From a bacterium Scap17 (GTDB lineage: Bacteria > Pseudomonadota > Gammaproteobacteria > Pseudomonadales > Halomonadaceae), in assembly GCA_013376735.1 (NCBI GenBank), contig VINJ01000001.1, positions 3,038,001 to 3,102,000 on the forward strand: 64,000 bases of DNA. Direction: 5' to 3'. The notes beneath the pieces are model-generated. The model worked only from the letters and a program-made list of their open reading frames with translations, was not told the DNA's origin and did not search any database. Below are positions 19,809 through 27,925 of the stretch, one piece after another (the stretch's first letter is position 1; each line of letters begins with the position of its first letter). The translations under genes were made by a program, and so were the position numbers.

Positions 19809-20249
19809 ATGAAAAGACCTCACATGATCAGCCCCGAGCTGCTCGAGAGAGTCGTGAATGCCTCGGACGATGGCATCGTAGTGGCGGAACAGGAAGGCGA
19901 TGAGAACATCCTGATCTACGTGAATCAGGGCTTCGAGCGCCTCACCGGTTACAGCGCCGACGAGATTCTCTACCGCGATTGCCGCTTCCTGCAGAATGAT
20001 GACCGCGATCAGCCGCAGCTGGACAACATCCGTGCCGCGCTGCGCGACAAGCGCCCGTGCCGCGAGATACTGCGCAACTATCGCAAGGATGGCAGCCTGT
20101 TCTGGAATGAACTTTCCATGACACCGGTCTTCGATGAGCATGACAACCTGCAGTATTTCGTTGGTGTCCAGAAGGATGTCACCGGCCTGATGACCGCCAA
20201 GGAAGAGCTGGAACGCCTGCGCGCGGAGCACCCCAGCGAGTCCAACTGA
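19809..20249 (+). CDS. Short LOV-domain blue-light photoreceptor
   Basis: A 146-aa protein that is essentially one PAS/LOV domain plus short flanking helices, with no output domain. The flavin-adduct motif region reads YRDCRFLQNDDRDQ and keeps the photoactive cysteine (about residue 54); the canonical NCRFLQ is DCRFLQ here. NYRKDGSLFWNELSMTPV and QYFVGVQKDVT complete the FMN-binding fold. It closely resembles the short LOV proteins of Pseudomonas putida (PpSB1/PpSB2-LOV). The ATG at 19809 is chosen since the domain starts within a few residues. It is monocistronic with a strong terminator behind. Its signalling partner is unknown. Confidence 0.9.
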   Translation: MKRPHMISPELLERVVNASDDGIVVAEQEGDENILIYVNQGFERLTGYSADEILYRDCRFLQNDDRDQPQLDNIRAALRDKRPCREILRNYRKDGSLFWNELSMTPVFDEHDNLQYFVGVQKDVTGLMTAKEELERLRAEHPSESN

Positions 20250-20288
20250 TCGCCACACGCTAAAGATCAGGCGCCGCATTGCGCCAGC

Positions 20289-20325
20289 AACGACAACGCC
20301 CACCCCACCGGTGGGCGTTGTCGTT
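20289..20325 (+). terminator. Intrinsic terminator of the LOV gene
   Basis: A perfect 16-bp stem (20289-20304 / 20310-20325) with a 5-base loop, 40 bp after the stop. Confidence 0.85.
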
Positions 20326-20512
20326 ATGGGCCTCTCGCCTTTGGCAATTGGCGAAAGCCCTGACAGGCCGAGCGAAAGGCTTGCCATCCTCGCCGACGGG
20401 CGGTATATAGCCAGAGAGCCTTCGGCGCATCGCCGCTGGCGGTGCCCGGTAGCACAGGCCAGTCCAGGCGCTGGATATCGGGCAGGTCGTTCCAAGATCG
20501 TGAGGTCCGCCC

Positions 20513-20758
20513 ATGGCCCGTGAACAATTCCTCGATGATATCGATGCCACGGCACTCGCCGAAGACAGCCCCACCGAAGTGGACTTCGAGCTGTCGCCCT
20601 CCAGCGCACCTGCCAAGCCACAACGCAGTGACTCCCGCCAACGTCTTGAAGCCCTGCTCGAGGAGCGCGCCTTGGCTCGCTCCATCCGCGAAGGCTGGGA
20701 CGATGAAGCCGACGACGATGACCTGATCGGCGCCAGCGACTGGGGCGAAGAGGAGTAA
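20513..20758 (+). CDS. Small acidic protein (possibly PA3496 family)
   Basis: An 81-aa very acidic cytoplasmic protein, with a central basic/hydrophobic helix (RQRLEALLEERALARSIREG) followed by a run of Asp and Glu. The layout recalls the short PA3496-like proteins of gammaproteobacteria, whose role in envelope integrity is only putative; I am not sure of this. The gene lies 194 bp upstream of ettA on the same strand. Confidence 0.6.
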   Translation: MAREQFLDDIDATALAEDSPTEVDFELSPSSAPAKPQRSDSRQRLEALLEERALARSIREGWDDEADDDDLIGASDWGEEE

Positions 20759-20951
20759 GCTCGCCACCAGCGGCGTGCAGGGGAAGGGAAGCCGGGGAGC
20801 GGTCAGGCCATGGAAGGGGTCGACGTCAGGACAGGGAATGTCATGCAGTGAGTCGCCGCGCTCGCCTGGCACAGGCTGCCCGGCTGGCCAAGAGTGACGC
20901 CGGGCACTATCATCTGCGCGTCATTCCATTCTCCAACCAAATTGGGATTCC

Positions 20952-22613
20952 ATGGCGCAATACGTCTATACCATGAACCGGGTGGGCAAGGTCGTTCCCC
21001 CGAAGCGCGAGATTCTCAAGGACATCTCGCTGTCCTTCTTCCCGGGTGCCAAGATCGGTGTGCTCGGTCTCAACGGCTCGGGCAAGTCCTCGCTGCTGCG
21101 CATCATGGCCGGCGTCGATCAGGACTACAACGGCGAAGCACGTCCCATGCCGGGTCTGAATGTCGGCTACCTCCCCCAGGAGCCGGAACTGGATGATTCC
21201 AAGAACGTGCGCGAGTGCGTGGAAGAATCCCTGGCCCACATCAAGAACGCCCAGGCCGAACTTGATGAAGTCTATGCCGCCTACGCCGAGCCGGACGCCG
21301 ATTTCGACGCCCTCGCCGCGCGTCAGGCCAAGCTGGAAGACCTGATCCAGGCCTCCGACGCCCACAACCTCGAGCGCAAGCTGGAAGTGGCTGCCGAAGC
21401 GCTGCGTCTGCCGCCGTGGGATGCCAATGTCGGCGTGCTGTCCGGTGGTGAGCGCCGCCGTGTCGCACTGTGCCGTCTGCTGCTCTCCAGCCCGGACATG
21501 TTGCTGCTGGACGAGCCGACCAACCACCTGGACGCCGAATCCGTCGCCTGGCTGGAACGCTTCCTGCACGACTACTCCGGCACCGTGGTGGCCATCACCC
21601 ACGACCGCTACTTCCTCGACAACGTCGCCGGCTGGATTCTCGAGCTGGACCGTGGCCAGGGCATTCCCTTCGAAGGCAACTATTCCTCGTGGCTCGAGCA
21701 GAAGGACGCTCGCCTGCAGCAGGAAGCCAAGCAGGAAGCCTCACGCAACAAGGCCATCCAGCAGGAGCTCGAATGGGTTCGTCAGAATCCCAAGGGCCGT
21801 CAGGCCAAGAGCAAGGCGCGTCTCAACCGCTTCGAGGAAATGCAGTCCGGTGATTTCCAGAAGCGCAACGAGACCAACGAGATCTACATTCCGCCGGGAC
21901 CGCGTCTGGGCGACAAGGTCATCGAGCTGCACAATGTCACCAAGCGCTTCGACGACAAGCTGCTGTTCGATGATCTGTCCTTCACCATCCCCCCGGGTGC
22001 CATCGTCGGTATCGTCGGCGGCAACGGTGCAGGTAAATCCACGCTGTTCAAGCTGGTGACCGGCAAGGACACCCCGGACAGCGGTGAAGTCGTGCTGGGC
22101 GAGACCGTCAAGGTCGCCTACGTCGAACAGCTGCGTGATGGCCTGGAAGACAATCAGACTGTCTGGGAGGCCGTCTCCGGTGGTCAGGACATGCTCAACA
22201 TCAACGGCCATGAAGTCTCGTCGCGCGCCTATGTCGGCCGCTTCAACTTCAAGGGCACCGACCAGCAGAAGCGTCTGTCTGATCTGTCCGGTGGTGAGCG
22301 TGGCCGTCTGCAGCTGGCCCAGACCCTGAAGCAGGCTGCCAACGTGCTGCTGCTGGATGAGCCATCCAACGACCTGGACATCGAGACCCTGCGCGCGCTG
22401 GAAGAGGCTCTGCTGGCCTTCCCGGGCTGTGCGATGGTCATCTCGCACGACCGCTGGTTCCTCGATCGCATCGCGACCCACATCCTCGCCTACGAGGGTG
22501 ACTCCAACGTGGTGTTCTTCGAAGGCAGCTATACCGAGTACGAAGCGGACTATCACGCGCGCGTCGGCAACGATGCTCCCAAGCGCATGAAGTACAAGCG
22601 TATCGACGCCTGA
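20952..22613 (+). CDS. ettA: Energy-dependent translational throttle protein EttA
   Basis: A 553-aa ABC-F ATPase that binds the ribosomal E site and gates the first peptide bond according to the ATP/ADP ratio. Two ABC domains: Walker A GLNGSGKSS (about residue 40) with signature LSGGERRR, and Walker A GGNGAGKST (about 358) with signature LSGGERGR; the ABC-F linker helix pair lies between. Length and sequence fit EttA rather than Uup (no C-terminal coiled coil). Monocistronic, with a terminator downstream. Confidence 0.96.
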   Translation: MAQYVYTMNRVGKVVPPKREILKDISLSFFPGAKIGVLGLNGSGKSSLLRIMAGVDQDYNGEARPMPGLNVGYLPQEPELDDSKNVRECVEESLAHIKNAQAELDEVYAAYAEPDADFDALAARQAKLEDLIQASDAHNLERKLEVAAEALRLPPWDANVGVLSGGERRRVALCRLLLSSPDMLLLDEPTNHLDAESVAWLERFLHDYSGTVVAITHDRYFLDNVAGWILELDRGQGIPFEGNYSSWLEQKDARLQQEAKQEASRNKAIQQELEWVRQNPKGRQAKSKARLNRFEEMQSGDFQKRNETNEIYIPPGPRLGDKVIELHNVTKRFDDKLLFDDLSFTIPPGAIVGIVGGNGAGKSTLFKLVTGKDTPDSGEVVLGETVKVAYVEQLRDGLEDNQTVWEAVSGGQDMLNINGHEVSSRAYVGRFNFKGTDQQKRLSDLSGGERGRLQLAQTLKQAANVLLLDEPSNDLDIETLRALEEALLAFPGCAMVISHDRWFLDRIATHILAYEGDSNVVFFEGSYTEYEADYHARVGNDAPKRMKYKRIDA

Positions 22614-22652
22614 TGAGCCGGCGGGGTCAGCCACGCTGATCGACGCAAGTCT

Positions 22653-22690
22653 CAAGACGCCCTCACCGCTCACCCGGTGGGGGCGTCTTG
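22653..22690 (+). terminator. Intrinsic terminator of ettA
   Basis: A 15-bp stem with one wobble (22653-22667 / 22676-22690) and an 8-base loop, 40 bp after the ettA stop. Confidence 0.8.
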
Positions 22691-22703
22691 CCATCGGGCC
22701 CTG

Positions 22704-22790
22704 CTGTCCGTTCCAGTCTGTCCGTTCCAGTTCGTCCGCTCTGTCTGCGCTGTTCTGCTTCTTCCCCACCTCCTCACCTCCTCACCTCCA
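22704..22790. repeat. Short tandem repeats between ettA and the DUF2254 gene
   Basis: Two 14-bp copies of CTGTCCGTTCCAGT (22704-22731) are followed by degenerate related sequence and then by ACCTCCTC-type repeats (about 22768-22790). The stretch is non-coding and pyrimidine-rich. Confidence 0.6.
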
Positions 22791-22883
22791 GACCCCTCCT
22801 GCCAGCACGTCATGCTGACTTGCAGTGATCGACGCGAGCCGTCATAACAGGAGCTTGCCAATCCATCCGTTCGGGAATCGTCT

Positions 22884-24260
22884 ATGAATCGCTGGCTACA
22901 GCAACCCCTCATGTGGCTGCGAACCTGGACCACCAGCATCGCCTATCTCCCCAGCATGCTGGCCATGGTCTATACCCTGCTGGGATTGATCTCGGTGATG
23001 CCCTCCGGGCTGCCGGATCCTTCCTCGCTGCCGAACAGCGACTTTTTCGAAGCACTGGCCTTCAAGGAACATGACACCCCGCGCACCCTGCTGGCGGCAC
23101 TGGTCGGCGGCCTGATCTCGCTGATGGTGTTCAGCTTCACCATGGTGATGAGCGTGCTCACCCAGGCAGGCGCGCAGTTCTCCCACAAGTTGCTGCTGGG
23201 CCTGGTGACCGAGCGCCACCACCAGCTGGTGCTCGGCCACTACCTGGGCAGTCTGCTGTTCCTGCTGGTCAACCTGATGGTGCCCAATACGGGAGACTCC
23301 CCGACCCTGTGGCGCTCGCTGGCCGTCTATCTGGGCGTGCTGATGATGGTCAATTGCCTGGGGATGTTCGTCTACTTCATCCATCAGGTCTCTCAGTCGG
23401 TGCAGATCAACGCCGTTGCGCGGCGCCTGTCCGGACGCACCCGCCTCTCGCTGGAACGCCTGCGTCAGCGCAATCGTGACGATGGCTTCTGCGAGCGCGA
23501 GGTCAGCCGTGACGACGACCAATGCCAGCTGTTGCGGGCACGCCGGCGTGGCTACATCCAGCAGGTCGACTTCTCGGCGCTGCGCCAGCTGGCCATCAAG
23601 CATGACATGGTGGTGCATCTGGATTTCGCGCTGGGCGCCTTCATCGTCAGCGGCATGCCCTTGATGCGCATCGAGTGGCCCAACGGCCTGCCACAGGGTG
23701 CGACGGCGGGGGAAGAACTCGATGAAGAGCAACAGGCCGAACTGATCAAGAATCTGCGTGCCACGCTTGGCTACCTGGATGGGGAGTCCGTCGAGGACCT
23801 GCACGAGCACGGCCTGACCCAGCTGATGGAAGTCGCCATCAAGGCACTGTCACCCGGCATCAATGACCCCGGCACGGCACGACTGTGCATGCACCAGCTG
23901 ACGGAGCTGCTCAGCGAGCGCATGTCGGTGCCGCTGTGCAATTGTTGTGTGGATGATCACAAGGCCGTGCGCGTCAGCTGGCAGATGGAGTCCTTCGCAA
24001 GCCTCCTCTACCGCTCCATCACGCCGATTCTGCATTATGGCCGTGATGACCTCTCGATCTGCCTGGCCCTGCTGGAGCTGTTGAAGACCCTGTCCCTGAT
24101 GGGCGCGCAATACGGCCATCTGGTGCTGCTGCAACAGCATGCCGACAAGGTGGTAGAGGCGATTCTCGCCCAGGCCGAATTCGAGGTGGATCGTCGCTTC
24201 ATCGAACACAGCCTGCAGGCCGGTCATCATCGCCTTAACCTGCCCAGCCCTCAGTGGTAA
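22884..24260 (+). CDS. DUF2254 membrane protein
   Basis: A 458-aa predicted inner-membrane protein. Four hydrophobic segments in the first 180 residues (about 20-42, 68-92, 110-130, 145-168) precede a long soluble cytoplasmic part containing IKALSPGINDPGTA, a segment typical of DUF2254. Function is unknown. It is followed 20 bp later by a strong hairpin. Confidence 0.85.
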   Translation: MNRWLQQPLMWLRTWTTSIAYLPSMLAMVYTLLGLISVMPSGLPDPSSLPNSDFFEALAFKEHDTPRTLLAALVGGLISLMVFSFTMVMSVLTQAGAQFSHKLLLGLVTERHHQLVLGHYLGSLLFLLVNLMVPNTGDSPTLWRSLAVYLGVLMMVNCLGMFVYFIHQVSQSVQINAVARRLSGRTRLSLERLRQRNRDDGFCEREVSRDDDQCQLLRARRRGYIQQVDFSALRQLAIKHDMVVHLDFALGAFIVSGMPLMRIEWPNGLPQGATAGEELDEEQQAELIKNLRATLGYLDGESVEDLHEHGLTQLMEVAIKALSPGINDPGTARLCMHQLTELLSERMSVPLCNCCVDDHKAVRVSWQMESFASLLYRSITPILHYGRDDLSICLALLELLKTLSLMGAQYGHLVLLQQHADKVVEAILAQAEFEVDRRFIEHSLQAGHHRLNLPSPQW

Positions 24261-24280
24261 AAAAGGCCAGCGCCTGAACG

Positions 24281-24321
24281 AGCAACGCCCGCGACGGTCG
24301 ATCACCGTCGCGGGCGTTGCT
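24281..24321. terminator. Intrinsic terminator after the DUF2254 gene
   Basis: A perfect 18-bp stem (24281-24298 / 24304-24321) with a 5-base loop; it can serve both this gene and the convergent DUF1328 gene. Confidence 0.85.
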
Positions 24322-24432
24322 GTCTGTGAGCCGTACTATCCATGAACGTACTGTCTCAAAGTCTACTGTCCGATCACGTGACAGCTTGCGGCCTATTGCC
24401 GTCAGTCTGACCCGTGGCAGGGAATCAGAGCC

Positions 24433-24594
24433 TCACGGCTTGCGGCGGCTCTTGAAGAAGGACACCAGGAACAGCACCAGGAAGATCACGAACAGGACCT
24501 TGGCGATGGTCGCTGCGGTGCCGGCGATGCCGCCGAAGCCCAGCAATGCGGCAATGACAGCGACGATCAGAAAGATGATGGCGTAGTTGAGCAT
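24433..24594 (-). CDS. DUF1328 small membrane protein (YtjA-like)
   Basis: A 53-aa protein of two hydrophobic helices ([20 protein letters not shown] and then a [12 protein letters not shown] turn followed by [15 protein letters not shown]) ending in KSRRKP. The family is DUF1328/YtjA, found widely in proteobacteria and often stress-induced; function is unknown. AAGGAA lies 7 bases upstream of the ATG. Confidence 0.92.
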   Translation of the reverse strand: MLNYAIIFLIVAVIAALLGFGGIAGTAATIAKVLFVIFLVLFLVSFFKSRRKP

Positions 24595-24752
24595 GTCAAT
24601 TCCTTATGTCATGTGAGAATTGTCGCAGCGGAGTCAGGCCCTGACGGATGACGCCTCAGGCGCACTCCAGAGTGCTGAAAACAGCGGTCAGGAGGCGTGT
24701 CAGCCACCTGACTCGTTATTGCCAAAATGGTAATAAACTAAAGCTTTGTCAA
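24595..24752 (-). promoter_or_regulatory. Presumed promoter region of the DUF1328 gene
   Basis: A TTGACA (24747-24752, minus strand) is followed by AT-rich DNA without a good -10 at 17 bases. The remaining gap to the thioredoxin gene (24753-25025) contains only a terminator. Confidence 0.35.
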
Positions 24753-24915
24753 CATGATGTCGCACTTAAGTAAAAGAATTTCCCGCAGCCCTTCTGATGG
24801 GTTGAAAGCCTGCCCCGTCATCCGCACGTCTTGTGATAGGCACACGACAGGCGGCACTCGGTTGACCGCACGCATGCAGCTCGGGCAGATGATGTTGCTT
24901 GTCGGGTGCCGCCTT

Positions 24916-24968
24916 ACACAGCAAAGGCCCCCGTTCGGCGAGATGCCGAACGGGGGCCTTTGCTGTGT
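24916..24968. terminator. Very strong intrinsic terminator
   Basis: A perfect 24-bp inverted repeat (24916-24939 / 24945-24968, loop GAGAT) about 57 bp beyond the stop of the thioredoxin-like gene, which ends the alr/lpxL/thioredoxin strand. Confidence 0.85.
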
Positions 24969-25025
24969 GCATCACTCGTGTCATCCCCCTGACAGCGGCG
25001 GATGATCGTTGCCGGAGGTATCGGT

Positions 25026-25409
25026 TTACAGTGCGGCGATCAAGGCCTCGGCGTAGGCGACGAGATCGGGCTCGCTCATCACCTCGACGCGGTTCAAGCC
25101 ACTGTCGAGGCTCGCCGGCTGACCGTGGCGAACCAACAAGGTACGTGGATAGCCCGCACCGCCGATGCGCTCACTCATCTGTGCATGAGCATCGCTGAGA
25201 TAGACCCCACGGGTCTGCTGCACGCATAAGGTCACCAGTGGCAGACCGCCACGGGCAAGCGCCGCCTCGAAGGCAGGCAGTGCCGGACGCTGACGTTCGG
25301 TGCAATCCGGGCACCATTCCGCGACCTGATTGAGCACGAAGGTATCGCCAGCGGCCAGCCGCGCTTCCACCTCCGCCAGGGCGGCGTGAGAAGAGATGTC
25401 GTTGCTCAT
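25026..25409 (-). CDS. Thioredoxin-fold protein with WCPDC motif
   Basis: A 127-aa protein of the thioredoxin fold whose active-site segment is VAEWCPDCTERQ (residues about 30-41), followed by a short beta-sheet core and a YPRTLLVRHGQ (cis-proline) segment. No signal peptide, so cytoplasmic. A dithiol oxidoreductase is likely but the partner is unknown. It starts 8 bp after the lpxL stop and is probably in the same transcript. Confidence 0.8.
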   Translation of the reverse strand: MSNDISSHAALAEVEARLAAGDTFVLNQVAEWCPDCTERQRPALPAFEAALARGGLPLVTLCVQQTRGVYLSDAHAQMSERIGGAGYPRTLLVRHGQPASLDSGLNRVEVMSEPDLVAYAEALIAAL

Positions 25410-25417
25410 GGTTCACC

Positions 25418-26335
25418 TCAGTACAGGGACGGATCGGTTTTCTCGGGACGTGTCTTGAAGCGACGGTGCAGCCACAGATACTGCTCGGGATGCTTGCGGA
25501 TCGCCCCTTCGATGAAGGCGTTGATGCGCGTGGCATCGGCGACGTCATCGCCGCTCGGGAAGTCGTCCAGCGCCGGCAGATACTCCAGCGTATAGGTACG
25601 ATTGTCCGGATTGCGGTGGAACATCAAGGGCATCACCGGCGCGCCCGTCATGCGGGCGATCTTGGCCGTCAGCTTGATGGAGGCGGCATCGATGCCGAAG
25701 AACGGCGCGAACACGCTGACCTCGCGGCCGAAGTCCTGATCCGGTGAATACCACACGCCATGCCCGCTCTTGATGCGACGTACCACACCCCGCAGGTCGT
25801 GACGATCGATGGCGGTGCCGAAGATGCCATTGCGCGCACGGGTCATGAAGCGCTCGAACAGCGGGTTGTCGTGGGGGCGATAGACGACATCGGCCGGGAA
25901 GAACAGCGAGTGCAGTGCGCCGCCCAGGTCCAGGGTCGAGAAGTGGATGCCCACGATCAGCGCCCCCTTGCCCTGGGCCATGGCGCGCTCCATGTGCTCC
26001 TGCCCCTTGAAGGTCACGCGATCACGCATGTGCTCAGGATCACGACACCAGCCGGTGGCCGTCTCGAAGATACCGATGCCGTTGGCGTGGAAGGTCCTGC
26101 GTACCTGACGCGCGCGCTCCGCCTCACTCCACTCGGGAAAGCACAGCTTGAGGTTGGTGTCGGTGATGTGACGACGACGCTTGCCGAAGCGCCATGCCAG
26201 CTCACCCAGGCCACGCCCCAGCCACAACTTGGCACACCAGGGCAGATAGGCCGAAGCCTTCATGGCACCGATGCCCAGCCAGGTCAGCCAGTAGCGGGGG
26301 TGTGCAAAACTCTCGGGATAGCTCTTCTTGGCCAT
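25418..26335 (-). CDS. lpxL: Lipid A biosynthesis acyltransferase (LpxL/HtrB type)
   Basis: A 305-aa inner-membrane acyltransferase that adds a secondary acyl chain to Kdo-lipid A precursor. The catalytic H(X4)D/E motif appears as HFSTLDLG near residue 135, the second conserved region is VVYRPHDNPLFERF and the third includes WYSPDQDFGREVSVFAPFFG. An N-terminal membrane anchor covers about residues 15-35. It is upstream of the thioredoxin-like gene, with alr 60 bp further upstream on the same strand. Confidence 0.9.
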   Translation of the reverse strand: MAKKSYPESFAHPRYWLTWLGIGAMKASAYLPWCAKLWLGRGLGELAWRFGKRRRHITDTNLKLCFPEWSEAERARQVRRTFHANGIGIFETATGWCRDPEHMRDRVTFKGQEHMERAMAQGKGALIVGIHFSTLDLGGALHSLFFPADVVYRPHDNPLFERFMTRARNGIFGTAIDRHDLRGVVRRIKSGHGVWYSPDQDFGREVSVFAPFFGIDAASIKLTAKIARMTGAPVMPLMFHRNPDNRTYTLEYLPALDDFPSGDDVADATRINAFIEGAIRKHPEQYLWLHRRFKTRPEKTDPSLY

Positions 26336-26395
26336 GACTCTCTCGTTCGACGGGCAACGGCGGCCATTGTAGACCGCGCGAGCCTTGCCGTCAGG

Positions 26396-27547
26396 TCAGG
26401 CGTGCGTATCCAGCGGCTGAGCGCTGGCCAACTGCGCGACATCCTGGTCGTCCGCCACACTGCCAACGCCACCATGATAGTGTCTGGGCACGCGCGGCAG
26501 CAGCCCCGTCAGCAGCGTATAGCTGATGGTGTCGCAACTGGCGGCGACGCGATTGACCTCAAGCCCCTCGCCCCACAGCACCACCCGTGAGCCGATACCC
26601 GCCTCGGGCAGGTCCGTGATATCCACCGTCAACATGTCCATCGACACCTTGCCGGCCAGCACCGTTTCCTGGCCATCCACCAGCACCGGCGTGCCATCCA
26701 CGGCGTGGCGATCATAGCCATCGCCATAGCCGCAGGCGACGACACCGATACGCGTGGGACGCGTCGCCACGAAGCGCCCCGAGTACCCCACCGGCTCACC
26801 GATGGCGATCTCACGCACGGCAATGATGGCCGAAGACAGCGTCATCACCGGCTTCAGACGCCGGCTGGCGTCATTGGCACCTTCCAGCGGGTCTGCGCCG
26901 TAGAGCATGATTCCCGGGCGGTTCCAGGCCGCATGCGTCTCTGGCCAGGCAAGCGTCGCCGGTGAGTTGGCCAGACACAGTGGTAGCTCTGCCTCGGCCG
27001 CCAAGGCCGTCACCGCCGCCATCTGCAGCTGGAAGTAGTCTGGTGTCAGGCTGTCAGCGCTGGCGAAGTGCGTCATCAGGTGCAGGTCACGCGCCTTGTC
27101 ACTTGCCTTGAGGCGCGCCTTGGCATCCAGCACCTGCTCGGCCGTGAAGCCGAGACGATGCATACCTGAGTCGAACTTGATCCAGCAGGACAAGGGCTGC
27201 GCAAGCTCACTCTGTTCGAGGGCCGCCAACTGCCATTCACTGTGAATGGCGCACCAGAAGTCATGCTCGGCCGCTAGGGCGTACTCCGCGGCCTCGAACA
27301 CCCCCTCAAGCAGTACCACCGGATGAGAGATGCCGCCCGCCCGCAGCGCCAGCGCCTCCTCTATCGTGGCCACCGCAAAGGCGGGCGCGAGGTCTGCCAG
27401 TGCCTGTGCGCACGCCACCGCGCCATGCCCGTAGGCATCCGCCTTGATCACGGCCAGGGCGCGCGAATGCGGCGCCAGCTCGCAGGCCAGCTGATAGTTG
27501 TGACGCAATGCATCGAGATCAATATCAGCGCGCAGTGGGCGAGACAT
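26396..27547 (-). CDS. alr: Alanine racemase
   Basis: A 383-aa PLP enzyme that interconverts L- and D-alanine for peptidoglycan. The PLP-lysine motif AVIKADAYGHG is near residue 33, and GYSGRF and GYGDGY precede the C-terminal beta domain. Whether it is the biosynthetic Alr or catabolic DadX cannot be told; no dadA gene is nearby. Presumed promoter in the AT-rich gap at 27548-27720. Confidence 0.95.
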   Translation of the reverse strand: MSRPLRADIDLDALRHNYQLACELAPHSRALAVIKADAYGHGAVACAQALADLAPAFAVATIEEALALRAGGISHPVVLLEGVFEAAEYALAAEHDFWCAIHSEWQLAALEQSELAQPLSCWIKFDSGMHRLGFTAEQVLDAKARLKASDKARDLHLMTHFASADSLTPDYFQLQMAAVTALAAEAELPLCLANSPATLAWPETHAAWNRPGIMLYGADPLEGANDASRRLKPVMTLSSAIIAVREIAIGEPVGYSGRFVATRPTRIGVVACGYGDGYDRHAVDGTPVLVDGQETVLAGKVSMDMLTVDITDLPEAGIGSRVVLWGEGLEVNRVAASCDTISYTLLTGLLPRVPRHYHGGVGSVADDQDVAQLASAQPLDTHA

Positions 27548-27673
27548 GAGGGGACTCCAGAGTGATAGGCGAAGATGGCAAACAGCAGAGCAAGCCCCTC
27601 AATTATTTTCCATCATCGCCGTCAGGTCACGCTGAAAACCACCAAACTTTCCCCAAATCACTGATATAAACCA

Positions 27674-27695
27674 CTGCCTGTTAAAATACAGGCAG
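27674..27695. promoter_or_regulatory. Inverted repeat in the alr upstream region
   Basis: CTGCCTGT and ACAGGCAG form a perfect 8-bp inverted repeat around TAAAAT, in an AT-rich tract about 130-150 bp upstream of the alr start. It may be an operator or a weak hairpin. The rest of 27548-27809 shows no gene. Confidence 0.3.
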
Positions 27696-27809
27696 GATTT
27701 TCGACCAATACCACCACGAAACCGCCTGTCTCGAGGCCGCGCTGCCCTTGTGCACTGATCTTCGGCGCCTTTCTGGCTAGTCATCACTTGCCTGATGAAC
27801 ACAAGCTTA

Positions 27810-27837
27810 AGCATCAGTGGCCTGACCCACTGATGCT
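27810..27837 (-). terminator. Second hairpin downstream of tolC
   Basis: A perfect 11-bp stem (27810-27820 / 27827-27837) with a 6-base loop, 90-115 bp beyond the tolC stop; no T-run. Confidence 0.5.
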
Positions 27838-27859
27838 CTCAAACGCATGCTCGCGAAAC

Positions 27860-27896
27860 GCATGCCCCCCGCAGGCAGGGCCTGTGGGGGGCATGC
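27860..27896 (-). terminator. Terminator hairpin of tolC
   Basis: A 17-bp stem with one wobble pair (27860-27876 / 27880-27896) immediately after the tolC stop. Confidence 0.75.
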
Positions 27897-27925
27897 AGCA
27901 CGTGGCGACAGCCAGCGCAGGACGA

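Noticed and set aside
24754-25005. Short plus-strand frame in the gap before the thioredoxin-like gene
   Set aside because: It runs through the 24-bp terminator hairpin and has no domain or ribosome site.
27599-27814. 71-codon minus-strand frame upstream of alr
   Set aside because: It occupies AT-rich promoter-like DNA, without ribosome site or family resemblance.
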